From Thermotoga sp. SG1 (GTDB lineage: Bacteria > Thermotogota > Thermotogae > Thermotogales > Thermotogaceae), in assembly GCF_002865985.1 (NCBI RefSeq), contig NZ_LNDD01000001.1, positions 359,004-423,003 on the forward strand: 64,000 bases of DNA, written 5' to 3'. The position numbers and the translations under genes are program-made. The notes beneath the pieces are model-generated. The model searched no databases, was not told the origin of the DNA, and saw only the letters and a program-made list of their open reading frames with translations. Below, one piece after another: positions 26,476 to 34,931 of the stretch (positions within the stretch are counted from its first letter, which is position 1; every line of letters begins with the position of its first letter).

Positions 26476-26500
26476 GGGCCGGGGGTTATCCCCCCGGCCC
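26476..26500 (-). terminator. intercistronic hairpin (partial terminator) after the binding-protein gene
   Basis: GGGCCGGGGG (26476-26485) and CCCCCGGCCC (26491-26500) form a 10-bp GC stem with a five-base loop. On the minus strand it is followed by TTT and an A/T-rich stretch. With no new promoter visible, it probably trims expression of the permease/ATPase genes relative to the binding protein, or protects the 3' end of its mRNA. Confidence 0.7.
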
Positions 26501-26521
26501 CCGTTTGAAAGATATTTTACA

Positions 26522-28399
26522 TCATTTTCTACCGGTTGGTTTCAGGAACGGAAGCATGTACTTGAAGTTGGGCCAGTGATGGTACGGCTGTGCATACATG
26601 TTCTCCGCTCCTGGATAGTTCGTCCAGTAGTACTCATCCCATGCTATGACACCCGGGTAGTTGAACGTCGGTATCGTTGGCATTTCTTTGACGAGAAGCT
26701 TCAGACCTTCAACTCCAAGTTCGATGAGTTTCTTCGTGTCTCCCCAGGTTGTTTGCTGTATCTCGTCTATGATTTTGTCCATTTCAGGATTGCTCCATCT
26801 TGCGTAGTTACCCCATGGCGCGTTCTCTCCAATGGGTCTGATGTATTTGGAGTGGAACGGCTCGAGCGTTCTGAACAGATCCGGATGTCCACCCCACGGT
26901 TCTGCTGCTGGCCAGTCTGTTGAGACTTCGAATTCTCCTCTTTGATCAAGAGTTGCCGCTGCATCTGTTGTCTGGACCGTTACATCGATACCGAATTTCT
27001 TCCACGCCTGAGCGGCTGCGAAGGCGTTTCTGTAACCCGGGTGAGCCGGATTGGTTCCCGTGGTGATGGTGATTTTCCAGAGTTCACCGTTGGGCAGGTG
27101 CCATTTTCCATCTTTGTCCCTGTAGAATCCGTTCTTTTCAAGAAGTTTCGCCGCAACATCGGGTGCGTATTTCCACCATCCAGGCCCGAAGATCCTTTTG
27201 ATCAGTTCTGGGTTGTCAGGAACGGGGTATCCTCTCTTCTTTGCGTATTCAGCCAGCCTGAATCCTGCTGTTGGATCGTAAGGTTTGAACTTTTCTCCGT
27301 TTCCAAGGTCGAGTTCAAAGTTCTTCAGCCAATCTTCAAGTTTTGTGAAGTACCAGTTGTAGTATGCAGTTGTGAGAGGAATGTGAATGGGGCTCAGGGT
27401 GACTGCTCCGTCGAATGCGTTAGCTGCGTATTCGACGATGTCAATCGCAAGCGTAAGTGCCCATCTCACTTCAGGATTGTTGAAGGGTTCTTTGGCTGTG
27501 TTGAAGTGAAGCCCTGTCACACATGGGTCGATGTTGACGGTCCACGGGAAGTTTCTTCTCCAGGCTCTTGCAGTTTTGACTCTGCTGAGAACGGCTTTGA
27601 GTGCTTCAAGCGTGAGATCAGCTGCATCGAGCTGGTGCTGTGCCATGGCGAGAACCTGCTTTTCGGGACCACCGTACGTGATGAAGAGCACGTATTTTGG
27701 TTGTGGCATGCCATAGAGCATTCCTGTTGGTGTTCTGTCCCAGTCTTCTCTTCTTTCCCAGAGCGTCCAGTATCCTCCAGGATCGTATCCTTTGAGAACG
27801 TAAGGCCCTGTTCCAACGGGTGGGTTGAAATCAAACGTGAGAGGATCTTCCACTTTCTCGAATATGTGTTTCGGAAGAGGTCTCAGGGCACCCCATCTGT
27901 CGAGGAAGTAGGTGTGGAATCTGGAGTTGGGTGCGTTAAGCTTAATCACGACTGTGTAATCATCCACCTTCACGATCTCTTTTACCTGCTGCATCTGGGA
28001 GTTGTATCCCATTCCCGGTGTGTTTTTGACGAGTTCGATGGTGTAAATTAGATCATCTGCTGTGAACGGTACGCCATCGCTCCAGTAGACACCCTTTCTG
28101 AGTTTTATGGTGAGTTCTGTGAAGTCGGAGTTGTACTTTGGAGGTTCTGCGGCAAGGGCGTTGATGATCTCGCCAGTAGCGTACTCAACGCACCAGAGCG
28201 GTTCCAGAAGCAAATTCTGAATACCCCTGTCGTTCCAGACCCAGGTGGCCCAGATGTTGAAGTTACCGGGGTTAGCAGCTCTACCTGTCAGGTTGTCGGC
28301 TATGAACGTCTCGTTTCTGGGAATCCCTGGCGGAAGCTGTTGTGCAAAGAAGAGGCTGAACATGGAAACAACGAACAGGATCACAAGAAACTTCTTCAT
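26522..28399 (-). CDS. xloE: xylo-oligosaccharide-binding protein of an Opp-type importer
   Basis: A 625-residue secreted solute-binding protein (SBP family 5). Signal peptide KKFLVILFVVSMFSLFFA ends in FAQQ. The family block LRKGVYWSDGVPFTADDLIYT lies near residue 98; GTGPYVLKGY, FNTAKEPFNNPEVRWALTLAID and YWTNYPG follow. The family was named for peptides, but Thermotoga members bind sugars; the T. maritima counterpart is the xylo-oligosaccharide binder XloE as I recall. First gene of the operon that ends with the esterase; SD GGGAGGTGA. Confidence 0.92.
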   Translation of the reverse strand: MKKFLVILFVVSMFSLFFAQQLPPGIPRNETFIADNLTGRAANPGNFNIWATWVWNDRGIQNLLLEPLWCVEYATGEIINALAAEPPKYNSDFTELTIKLRKGVYWSDGVPFTADDLIYTIELVKNTPGMGYNSQMQQVKEIVKVDDYTVVIKLNAPNSRFHTYFLDRWGALRPLPKHIFEKVEDPLTFDFNPPVGTGPYVLKGYDPGGYWTLWERREDWDRTPTGMLYGMPQPKYVLFITYGGPEKQVLAMAQHQLDAADLTLEALKAVLSRVKTARAWRRNFPWTVNIDPCVTGLHFNTAKEPFNNPEVRWALTLAIDIVEYAANAFDGAVTLSPIHIPLTTAYYNWYFTKLEDWLKNFELDLGNGEKFKPYDPTAGFRLAEYAKKRGYPVPDNPELIKRIFGPGWWKYAPDVAAKLLEKNGFYRDKDGKWHLPNGELWKITITTGTNPAHPGYRNAFAAAQAWKKFGIDVTVQTTDAAATLDQRGEFEVSTDWPAAEPWGGHPDLFRTLEPFHSKYIRPIGENAPWGNYARWSNPEMDKIIDEIQQTTWGDTKKLIELGVEGLKLLVKEMPTIPTFNYPGVIAWDEYYWTNYPGAENMYAQPYHHWPNFKYMLPFLKPTGRK

Positions 28400-28448
28400 G
28401 AAAACTCACCTCCCTTGATTGTATGTATATTTTTTCCTTTCGGGAAAT

Positions 28449-28479
28449 ATTTTAATGGAAATCTCCTTGAAAAATCAAG
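28449..28479 (-). promoter_or_regulatory. probable promoter and inverted repeat before xloE
   Basis: On the minus strand TTGATT (28473-28478) and TAAAAT (28449-28454) are 18 bases apart. The -35 is covered by the inverted repeat CTTGA-AAAA-TCAAG (28466-28479), a possible operator. A transcription start near 28442 would give a leader of about 43 bases. Confidence 0.5.
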
Positions 28480-28573
28480 ACCCGTTTTTCATAAATATTG
28501 AAGATTATTCCGGCCTGCAAGAGATTATTTCAGAATATTGTCGTTTTTCTTCTTTTTTCTCTTTTTTTCTTTC

Positions 28574-28582
28574 TGGTATCAT
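28574..28582 (+). promoter_or_regulatory. possible extended -10 promoter of xynB
   Basis: TGGTATCAT is an extended -10 (TGN plus TATCAT) 37 bases before the xynB ATG. The upstream region is a T/C-rich tract without a clear -35. The pair with the xloE promoter makes a divergent control region of 219 bases. Confidence 0.4.
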
Positions 28583-28618
28583 ATTTCCGTACACAAATGA
28601 AAAAGGAGGTTTCATGTT

Positions 28619-29659
28619 ATGAAAGGATTGCCTGTTCTGTTGTTATTTCTGATCGGATGTGTTTCATCCTTTGGCTCACAGGATGTACCCTTGAGAGTGC
28701 TCGCAGAAAAGTTGAACATTCACATCGGATTTGCATCAAGAAACAACTTCTGGTCTCTTCCCGACGCAGAAAAGTACATGGAAGCTGCAAAGAGAGAGTT
28801 CAACATCCTCACGCCCGAAAACCAAATGAAGTGGGATACCATCCATCCGGAAAGAAGCAGATACAACTTCGAACCTGCCGAAAGACACGTCGAATTTGCA
28901 CTGGAAAACGACATGATCGTACACGGTCATACCCTCGTCTGGCACAACCAGCTCCCTGGATGGCTCACAGACCAGGAATGGTCGAAAGAAGAACTCCTGA
29001 ACGTTCTTGAAGATCACATAAAAACGGTGGTGTCTCACTTCAGGGGCAGAGTGAAGATCTGGGATGTTGTGAACGAGGCGGTGAGTGACTCTGGAACCTA
29101 CAGAGAGAGCATCTGGTATAAAACGATCGGTCCTGAGTACATTGAAAAGGCCTTCATCTGGGCAAGGGAAGCAGATCCAGATGCGATTCTCATCTACAAC
29201 GATTACAGCATCGAAGAGATCAACGCCAAGTCCAACTTCGTCTACAACATGATAAAGGATCTGAAGGAAAAAGGAGTTCCTATAGATGGAATAGGGTTTC
29301 AGATGCACATAGACTACAGGGGACTCAATTACGAGAGTTTCAGGAAAAACCTGGAAAGATTCGCAGAACTTGGTCTTCAGATCTACATCACGGAGATGGA
29401 CGTGAGGATTCCCCTTAGTGGTTCGGAAGAATACTATCTGAAGAAACAGGCAGAAGTTTACAAGAGGATCTTCGAGATCTGTCTGGACAACCCTGCCGTC
29501 AGGGCGATCCAGTTCTGGGGATTCACGGACAAGTACTCCTGGGTGCCGGGTTTCTTCAAAGGTTATGGCAAGGCTTTGATCTTCGACGAAAATTACAATC
29601 CAAAGCCATGCTATTATGCGATAAAGGAAGTCATGGAAGAAAAACTGAAAGAAAAATAA
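28619..29659 (+). CDS. xynB: GH10 endo-beta-1,4-xylanase XynB
   Basis: A 346-residue single-domain retaining xylanase. Acid/base Glu153 is in WDVVNEAV and nucleophile Glu259 in ITEMDVR; the substrate-binding [10 protein letters not shown] is at 102-111. The N-terminus has a hydrophobic segment ending LLLFLIGC, a lipobox-like L-I-G-C, so it may be anchored as a lipoprotein at Cys14 rather than released. ATG 28619 is eight bases after AAAGGAGGT; an overlapping ATG at 28614 runs straight into a stop. It is monocistronic, with a terminator directly after. Confidence 0.96.
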   Translation: MKGLPVLLLFLIGCVSSFGSQDVPLRVLAEKLNIHIGFASRNNFWSLPDAEKYMEAAKREFNILTPENQMKWDTIHPERSRYNFEPAERHVEFALENDMIVHGHTLVWHNQLPGWLTDQEWSKEELLNVLEDHIKTVVSHFRGRVKIWDVVNEAVSDSGTYRESIWYKTIGPEYIEKAFIWAREADPDAILIYNDYSIEEINAKSNFVYNMIKDLKEKGVPIDGIGFQMHIDYRGLNYESFRKNLERFAELGLQIYITEMDVRIPLSGSEEYYLKKQAEVYKRIFEICLDNPAVRAIQFWGFTDKYSWVPGFFKGYGKALIFDENYNPKPCYYAIKEVMEEKLKEK

Positions 29660-29680
29660 GGGGGCATCGCCCCCTTTCTT
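29660..29680. terminator. bidirectional terminator between xynB and uxuA
   Basis: GGGGGC (29660-29665) and GCCCCC (29669-29674) form a six-bp stem with a three-base loop, followed by TTTCTTCT on the plus strand and by TTATTTTTC on the minus strand. It separates the convergent xynB and uxuA genes. Confidence 0.75.
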
Positions 29681-29681
29681 C

Positions 29682-30764
29682 TCAGCAGTACCTTTCTTTC
29701 ATCTTGCCTATCGCTTCCCAGAGACCGAGGATGTAGGTGGCACCGAGTGCTCTGTCGTAGAGGCCATATCCGGGCCGTGCTTTTTCTCCCCAGATCAGTC
29801 TTCCATGATCCGGACGGATGTATCCTTCGTAGCCTATATCATGAAACGCCTTCATCACCTCGAATAGATCGTGCGAGCCACAGAAGGATGGATGGGCTGT
29901 TTCGTAGAATCTTTTTTCACCGGTGAACTTCAGATTTCTCACGTGTGCAAAGTGAATTCTTCCCATCTTTCCGAAGTACCTTATCATCTCAGGGATGTTG
30001 TTTTCCGGGTTTGCACCGAGTGAACCCATACACAGTGTGATACCGTTGTATGGACTGTCGACTGCTTTGAGGAGTCTTTCAATGTTCTCTTTGTTGGTGA
30101 TGATCCTTGGAAGACCGAAAATGCTCCAAGGTGGATCGTCCGGGTGTATGGCGAGTTTCACGTCGCATTCTTCGCAAACAGGAATCACTCTTTCGAGAAA
30201 ATAGACGAGGTTTTCAAAGAGTTTTTCTTCATCCACGTTCTTGTAGAGTTCGAACGTCTCCCTCAATTTTTCCAGTCTGTCCCACTCCCATCCAGGAAGG
30301 ACAAAGCCTTGAGAACCTTCTTTCACACGTTTTATGAGTTCGTCCGGTGTGACTCCTTCGATGAGACTGTGGTCGTACTCCATCGTTTCAGAGCCGTCCG
30401 GGAGTTTTTTGTGAAGATCCGTTCTCATCCAGTCGAAAACGGGCATGAAGTTGTAGCAAACTACCTTCACACCGGCCTTTGCCAGGTTTCTGATCGTCTC
30501 TTTGTAGTTCTCTATGTACCTGTCTCTTGTTGGAAGTCCCAGTTTTATGTCTTCGTGGACGTTCACACTCTCGATGACTTCCAATTTCAGGCCGGCTCTT
30601 TCAACGGTTTCTTTGAGTTTCATGATCTCTTCAAGGGGCCAGACTTCTCCCACGGGGATGTCGAAGAGCGCACCGACCACTCCCTCCACGCCCGGGATCT
30701 GGCGTATCTGTTCCAGGGTTACTGTGTCGTGTTTTTCTCCGAACCATCTGAAGACAAGTTTCAT
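29682..30764 (-). CDS. uxuA: D-mannonate dehydratase
   Basis: A 360-residue TIM-barrel enzyme that dehydrates D-mannonate to 2-keto-3-deoxygluconate (KDG). It starts KLVFRWFGEKHDTVTLEQIRQIPGVEGVVGAL, a typical UxuA beginning, and has the metal-site elements LAIHPDDPPW and CMGSLG, with HFAHVRN and RPDHGR later. Length is normal for the short UxuA type. It overlaps uxuB by four bases (ATGA) and is the last gene of the glucuronate operon. Confidence 0.95.
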   Translation of the reverse strand: MKLVFRWFGEKHDTVTLEQIRQIPGVEGVVGALFDIPVGEVWPLEEIMKLKETVERAGLKLEVIESVNVHEDIKLGLPTRDRYIENYKETIRNLAKAGVKVVCYNFMPVFDWMRTDLHKKLPDGSETMEYDHSLIEGVTPDELIKRVKEGSQGFVLPGWEWDRLEKLRETFELYKNVDEEKLFENLVYFLERVIPVCEECDVKLAIHPDDPPWSIFGLPRIITNKENIERLLKAVDSPYNGITLCMGSLGANPENNIPEMIRYFGKMGRIHFAHVRNLKFTGEKRFYETAHPSFCGSHDLFEVMKAFHDIGYEGYIRPDHGRLIWGEKARPGYGLYDRALGATYILGLWEAIGKMKERYC

Positions 30765-32380
30765 TCATCTTCCCTCCCGATGACTTCCTCGAGTGTTTTT
30801 CTCACCGCACCAGGTCCTGTGATCATCTTTTTGAACAGTCCTTCCACCTTCTCTCCAAGGCCAACTTCGTACAGGTTGACTCTGAAAAGTTGCTGGCTGG
30901 AAAGGATCGGTTTCAGATGATCATCCACGGAGTCGGGATCACCGAACTTTACCTTCGAAACGTAAGATCTGAGATTTTCGAGCAGAGGATCGGGGCTCAA
31001 CTGCATCTCTTTTCCCTCATCATCGATTCCTATGAGGTATCTGCACCATCCCGCTATCACAAGGGGGATGTACTTCAAACTCCTTGGATCTAAATCGGGT
31101 CTTTCGTGGTATGCCTTTATCGTTTCTCCGAACCTGATGGGCATCTTCTGCGAGGTGTCCGTTGCGATTCTCTGAGGCGTGTCTGGAAGGTAGGGGTTGG
31201 GCAGTCGAATGTTTATCACCTCGTTCAGGAAATCCCTGGGGTTGATTATTCCAGGGTCCACCACGACCTTTATACCCTCTTCTCCCACACCTTCCACGAG
31301 TTTCCTCAACAAGGGATCTTTCATCTCATCTGCGATCTTTTTGTATCCCAAAAGACATCCGAAAACTGCCAGTGCCGTATGAAGTGGGTTGAGACAGGTG
31401 GTCACTTTCATCCTTTCGGCTTTCTCGACAGTTTCTCTGTCTGTTAAAAAGACGTTTCTGTCTGCACCTTCAAGTTCTGGTCTGCCGTTTGGAAAACTGT
31501 CCTCTATCACCAGATACTGAGCCCACTCCATGTTCACAAATGGCGCGATGTGTGTCTTTTTGGATGTCACAAAGATCTCCATTCCCTCGATGCCGAGTTC
31601 TTCCAGGTGCTTTTTGATGAACTCGGATGGTCCTGGAACGATCTTGTCTATCATACTCCAGGGGAAGGCAACGTCTTTTTCCAGATAATCCAGAAACTCT
31701 CTCTCCACAAGATTGTTCTTCACCCATTCTTCTGAGATCTTCCTCACAGAACTGTAGAGTTTGTCACCGTTTCTGGAAAAGTTGTCGAGACTGAGAAGTG
31801 CAATGGGAAGCCTTCCTGCTTTGAACCTTTCGTAAAGCAGAGCGGCGACTTTTCCCATCGATGTCTGGGGTGAGGCTGGACCGTTTTTCATGTCTTCTAT
31901 CACCTGGGGAAAGAGGTTCCCAGCCTGGTCTTCGATGTTGTAACCTTTTTCCGTTATGGTGAGTGAAGCGATTTGAAGTGATGAACTTCTGAAGATCTCC
32001 TTTGCTCTTTCCCAGTCAGGATGTGTGGGATCTCCTTTGAGTGCTTCCATCACACTCGCGATGATTCTCTTTTCAAAGTTTCCATCCGGCTTTATGGTGA
32101 CCGCTATGGAGAGATTGTCGTAAGGTGTGTAAACCCTGTCAATAACTTCGTAATCGAAGAGTTCTATCACGTTTATTCCGGTGTCTTCCTTTCCTTCTTC
32201 CAGCAGGTTTTGAAGAACGGCTGCCACGAACCCCCTGAAGATGTTTCCTCCACCGAAGTGGACCCATTTTGGTCGTTCTTTCGTGTTTCTCTCCACACTA
32301 TCAAGGTCGAAGTATGGAGGCCTGACACCTATTCTTTCCCAGGCCTGTCTTTCATTCACTGTCTCTCTACTGAGACGCAC
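30761..32380 (-). CDS. uxuB: D-mannonate oxidoreductase (fructuronate reductase)
   Basis: A 539-residue protein of the mannitol dehydrogenase family, reducing D-fructuronate to D-mannonate. The N-terminal nucleotide-binding part has HFGGGNIFRGFVA near residue 40; SLDNFSRNGDKL and the C-terminal FVTSKKTHIAPFVNMEWAQYLVIED parts, KMPIRFGETI and LRYL-type helices follow. It is longer than E. coli UxuB (about 486). Set between uxuA and kdgK, it fits the step after glucuronate isomerase. Confidence 0.92.
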   Translation of the reverse strand: MRLSRETVNERQAWERIGVRPPYFDLDSVERNTKERPKWVHFGGGNIFRGFVAAVLQNLLEEGKEDTGINVIELFDYEVIDRVYTPYDNLSIAVTIKPDGNFEKRIIASVMEALKGDPTHPDWERAKEIFRSSSLQIASLTITEKGYNIEDQAGNLFPQVIEDMKNGPASPQTSMGKVAALLYERFKAGRLPIALLSLDNFSRNGDKLYSSVRKISEEWVKNNLVEREFLDYLEKDVAFPWSMIDKIVPGPSEFIKKHLEELGIEGMEIFVTSKKTHIAPFVNMEWAQYLVIEDSFPNGRPELEGADRNVFLTDRETVEKAERMKVTTCLNPLHTALAVFGCLLGYKKIADEMKDPLLRKLVEGVGEEGIKVVVDPGIINPRDFLNEVINIRLPNPYLPDTPQRIATDTSQKMPIRFGETIKAYHERPDLDPRSLKYIPLVIAGWCRYLIGIDDEGKEMQLSPDPLLENLRSYVSKVKFGDPDSVDDHLKPILSSQQLFRVNLYEVGLGEKVEGLFKKMITGPGAVRKTLEEVIGREDE

Positions 32381-32392
32381 ATTCTCACCTCC

Positions 32393-33412
32393 TCATCTTT
32401 CTACCCGGCCAGAGGTGGCACCGGATGCGAGTTTTTCGATCTCCTCCACACTTAGAACTGCGAAATCACCGGGTATTGTATGTTTGAGGCAGGAGGCTGC
32501 AGCTGCAAACTCTGCCTTCTTCTGTGGCTCAAATCCCATCAGGCTTCCGTAGATGAGAGCACCGGCGAAACTGTCTCCTGCACCGACCCTGTCGACTATG
32601 TGTATTTCATACCTTGTTGAGAAATGTGGCTTTCCATTTTCGTAAACCATGACGGACCAGTAGTTGACAGTCGCAGAAACGCTTTCCCTCAGTGTGATCC
32701 CTATCGTTTTAAAACCATACTTTTTCGAAATCTCTTCAGCGACTTTCACGTACGCTTCTCTGTTGAGCTTTCCTGTTTTCAAATCGAGACCTTCAACGGG
32801 TATGCCGAGTACTTTCTCAATATCTTCCTCGTTTGCTATCAGAACGTCCACGTACTCCATGAACGGGATCATCACCTTCTGGGCTTCCTCTTTCGACCAG
32901 AGCCTTGCCCTGTAGTTCAGATCACAGCTCACGGTCACGTTTTTTTTCTTGGCAACTTTCAGTGCGTCTTCAAGAATGAGAGGAAGCTCCTTTCCAAGAG
33001 GAGGGGTGATTCCAGAGAAGTGGAACCAGCTCGCACCGTCCAGTATCTTTTCCCAATTGAAATCTTCTCTTTTTGCTTCTGAGATAGCTGAATGTGCCCT
33101 ATCGTACACGACTTTGCTGGGTCTCTGGGATGCACCAATTTCTAAGAAATATATACCTATTCTGCTTCCACCTCTTGCTATGTAATCTGTCTTCACACCG
33201 AACTTTCTCAGATGGCCAATCGCAGCATCTCCCAGCGGGTTATCTGGAAGTTTCGTTACAAAGTACGCATCAACTCCCATCTGTGCAAGGAATGCAGCCA
33301 CGTTTGCCTCCGCACCGCCGTAAGTGACTTCGAAACAGTCTGCCTGGAAGATTCTCTTGTGATTGGGTGGTGAAAGTCTCAGCATGATCTCTCCGAACGT
33401 CACTACCTTCAT
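32393..33412 (-). CDS. kdgK: 2-keto-3-deoxygluconate kinase
   Basis: A PfkB-family sugar kinase of 339 residues converting KDG to KDPG. PfkB signatures are the early [25 protein letters not shown] and the late [15 protein letters not shown] containing the catalytic Asp and anion hole. ATG 33412 overlaps the kdgA stop and has GGGGGTG upstream, so it is preferred to GTG 33421. Gap to uxuB is 12 bases. Confidence 0.94.
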   Translation of the reverse strand: MKVVTFGEIMLRLSPPNHKRIFQADCFEVTYGGAEANVAAFLAQMGVDAYFVTKLPDNPLGDAAIGHLRKFGVKTDYIARGGSRIGIYFLEIGASQRPSKVVYDRAHSAISEAKREDFNWEKILDGASWFHFSGITPPLGKELPLILEDALKVAKKKNVTVSCDLNYRARLWSKEEAQKVMIPFMEYVDVLIANEEDIEKVLGIPVEGLDLKTGKLNREAYVKVAEEISKKYGFKTIGITLRESVSATVNYWSVMVYENGKPHFSTRYEIHIVDRVGAGDSFAGALIYGSLMGFEPQKKAEFAAAASCLKHTIPGDFAVLSVEEIEKLASGATSGRVER

Positions 33413-34020
33413 TCTGTGCACCCCCTGATTTTCTCCACGAACGCTCTTGCCTTTTCTCTCACTTCATCTGGCGTTCCCTTCACAAGAGCACTCCCAACTC
33501 CCACAGCGAGAACCCCTGCCTTGAACCACTCGCACACGTTGTCCAGGTTCACTCCTCCTGTCGGGACGAACTTCACACCCGGGAAGGGTCCTTTCATCGA
33601 TTTCACAAAGGTGGGCCCCAGCACCTCACCGGGAAAGAGTTTCAGGATCGTGTGACCTAGTTTCATGGCTTTCACGAGTTCGGTGGGTGTCATGACTCCC
33701 GGCATGTAGAAAACTCCCTTTTCCTTGCAGAATCTGGAGATCTCTTCATCCAGATGAGGACTGACGATGAACTCTGCTCCATTTTCTATGGCCTTCTTAC
33801 ACTGCTCAATGCTTGTGACGGTTCCTGCTCCCACAACCGCTCCTTTTTCTTTCAAAAAGGAAATTTCCCTGATGACTTTGTCCGCATCCGGGACTGTGAA
33901 AGTGATTTCGATCATACGGACTCCGCCCTCAAAAACGGCCAGTGCTTTCTCTTTCGCCTCTTCTACGCTGCTTGCTCTCATCACAGCCACGATCCGGTGT
34001 TTCTTGAAGAGTTCCTCCAT
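33409..34020 (-). CDS. kdgA: KDPG aldolase (2-dehydro-3-deoxyphosphogluconate aldolase)
   Basis: A 203-residue class I aldolase splitting KDPG to pyruvate and glyceraldehyde-3-phosphate. It has [34 protein letters not shown], the Schiff-base lysine in [18 protein letters not shown], and PTGGVN. ATG 34020 is six bases from AGGAGGG, while ATG 34026 abuts it; the in-frame difference is two residues. It overlaps kdgK. Confidence 0.95.
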   Translation of the reverse strand: MEELFKKHRIVAVMRASSVEEAKEKALAVFEGGVRMIEITFTVPDADKVIREISFLKEKGAVVGAGTVTSIEQCKKAIENGAEFIVSPHLDEEISRFCKEKGVFYMPGVMTPTELVKAMKLGHTILKLFPGEVLGPTFVKSMKGPFPGVKFVPTGGVNLDNVCEWFKAGVLAVGVGSALVKGTPDEVREKARAFVEKIRGCTE

Positions 34021-34038
34021 CTTCATCCCTCCTGATAT

Positions 34039-34055
34039 TTGATGTTTAATTGATG
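34039..34055. promoter_or_regulatory. direct repeat upstream of kdgA
   Basis: TTGATG occurs at 34039-34044 and again at 34050-34055, eleven bases apart (one helical turn), in the 69-base gap between the IclR regulator and kdgA. It could be a regulator site or chance in A/T-rich DNA. Confidence 0.25.
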
Positions 34056-34089
34056 GTCATAGAAAAAGATACCAGAAAAACTTCACGCT

Positions 34090-34830
34090 TCAATATCCAA
34101 GTTTTTTCGAGATTTTTTCTGCGACTTCCACGAGAAGATTCGCGTACTCTTCTATCTTTTCTTTTGTGAACTTCCGCGCTGCTCCTGAGATGCTCATGGC
34201 GGCGATGGGATACTCTCTGTGATCGAAGATGGGGACACCCACACACATGATACCTATCTCGTTCTCTTCGTTGTCCACCGCGTATCCTTGCCTTCTGATT
34301 TTTTCAAGTTCCCTTTTCAACACTCTGGGATCCGTTATAGTGCTTGGTGTTTTCGGTTTCAATTCAATGAGATTCAAATACTCTTCGAGCTCATCATTTG
34401 GTAAGAAAGCGAGTATCGCTTTTCCGGAGGCCGTGGAGTAAAGATCTATCTTCATTCCCACCCTCGACACCATAGGAAGACTGTGTTCTCCTTCTACTTT
34501 GTCGATGTACACTCCTTCGAGTCCATCTTTCAGGATGAGGTGAACGGTCTCTCCGGTTTTTTTCATCACCTCAACCAGATGATCGTGGGCGATATCCCTC
34601 AGATCGATCCTTCTCAGAACAAGAGAACCATACTCCACCAGTTTGTATCCCGGGATGTATCTTTTGTCTCTCTTTCTGAGAACAAGACCTCTTTCTTCAA
34701 GAACGACGAGGTACTTGTACGCGTTCGAAACGCTCATGCCAAATCTCTCAGCCACTTCCGTGACGCTCACATCTCCAGGGTTCTTCACGATAAAATCCAG
34801 TATTTCCAGGGCTTTTCTGAGAGTGTTCAA
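34090..34830 (-). CDS. IclR-family regulator of uronate catabolism
   Basis: A 246-residue transcription factor with an N-terminal winged helix-turn-helix (DVSVTEVAERFGMSVSNAYKYLVVLEERG, in parts, near residues 18-48) and a C-terminal effector domain with TGETVHLI, YSTASGKAILAFL and NEIGIMCVGVPIFDH. Its T. maritima counterpart TM0065 has a known structure (1MKM). TTG 34830 follows AAGGAGGCG and matches the expected NTLRKAL start; the further upstream GTG/ATG extension is unlikely. It is upstream of kdgA on the same strand and divergent from uxaC, so it probably controls both. Confidence 0.93.
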   Translation of the reverse strand: MNTLRKALEILDFIVKNPGDVSVTEVAERFGMSVSNAYKYLVVLEERGLVLRKRDKRYIPGYKLVEYGSLVLRRIDLRDIAHDHLVEVMKKTGETVHLILKDGLEGVYIDKVEGEHSLPMVSRVGMKIDLYSTASGKAILAFLPNDELEEYLNLIELKPKTPSTITDPRVLKRELEKIRRQGYAVDNEENEIGIMCVGVPIFDHREYPIAAMSISGAARKFTKEKIEEYANLLVEVAEKISKKLGY

Positions 34831-34870
34831 CTTTTCGCCTCCTTGGTTTCGTTCACACAACACAATCAAT

Positions 34871-34908
34871 TATAATAATACCATGAAGATTTTCTTTTTG
34901 AGAAAATC
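34871..34908 (+). promoter_or_regulatory. uxaC control region: -10 and inverted repeat
   Basis: TATAAT (34871-34876, also readable on the minus strand as part of ATTATAAT) precedes GATTTTCT (34888-34895) and AGAAAATC (34901-34908), a perfect eight-bp inverted repeat with a five-base centre. Its position just after the likely transcription start suits a repressor site, plausibly for the adjacent IclR regulator. No strong -35 was found. Confidence 0.4.
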
Positions 34909-34931
34909 ATTTTCACAGTGGAGGTGGATCT

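Noticed and set aside
26942-28051. 369-codon open frame on + strand opposite xloE
   Set aside because: It lies wholly within a well-supported solute-binding protein gene, has a Cys- and Phe-rich composition typical of a mirrored reading frame, and no good SD.
28412-28479. long-range inverted repeat CTTGATT...AATCAAG before xloE
   Set aside because: Arms of seven bases separated by over 50 A/T-rich bases are likely chance; only the compact CTTGA-AAAA-TCAAG was kept.
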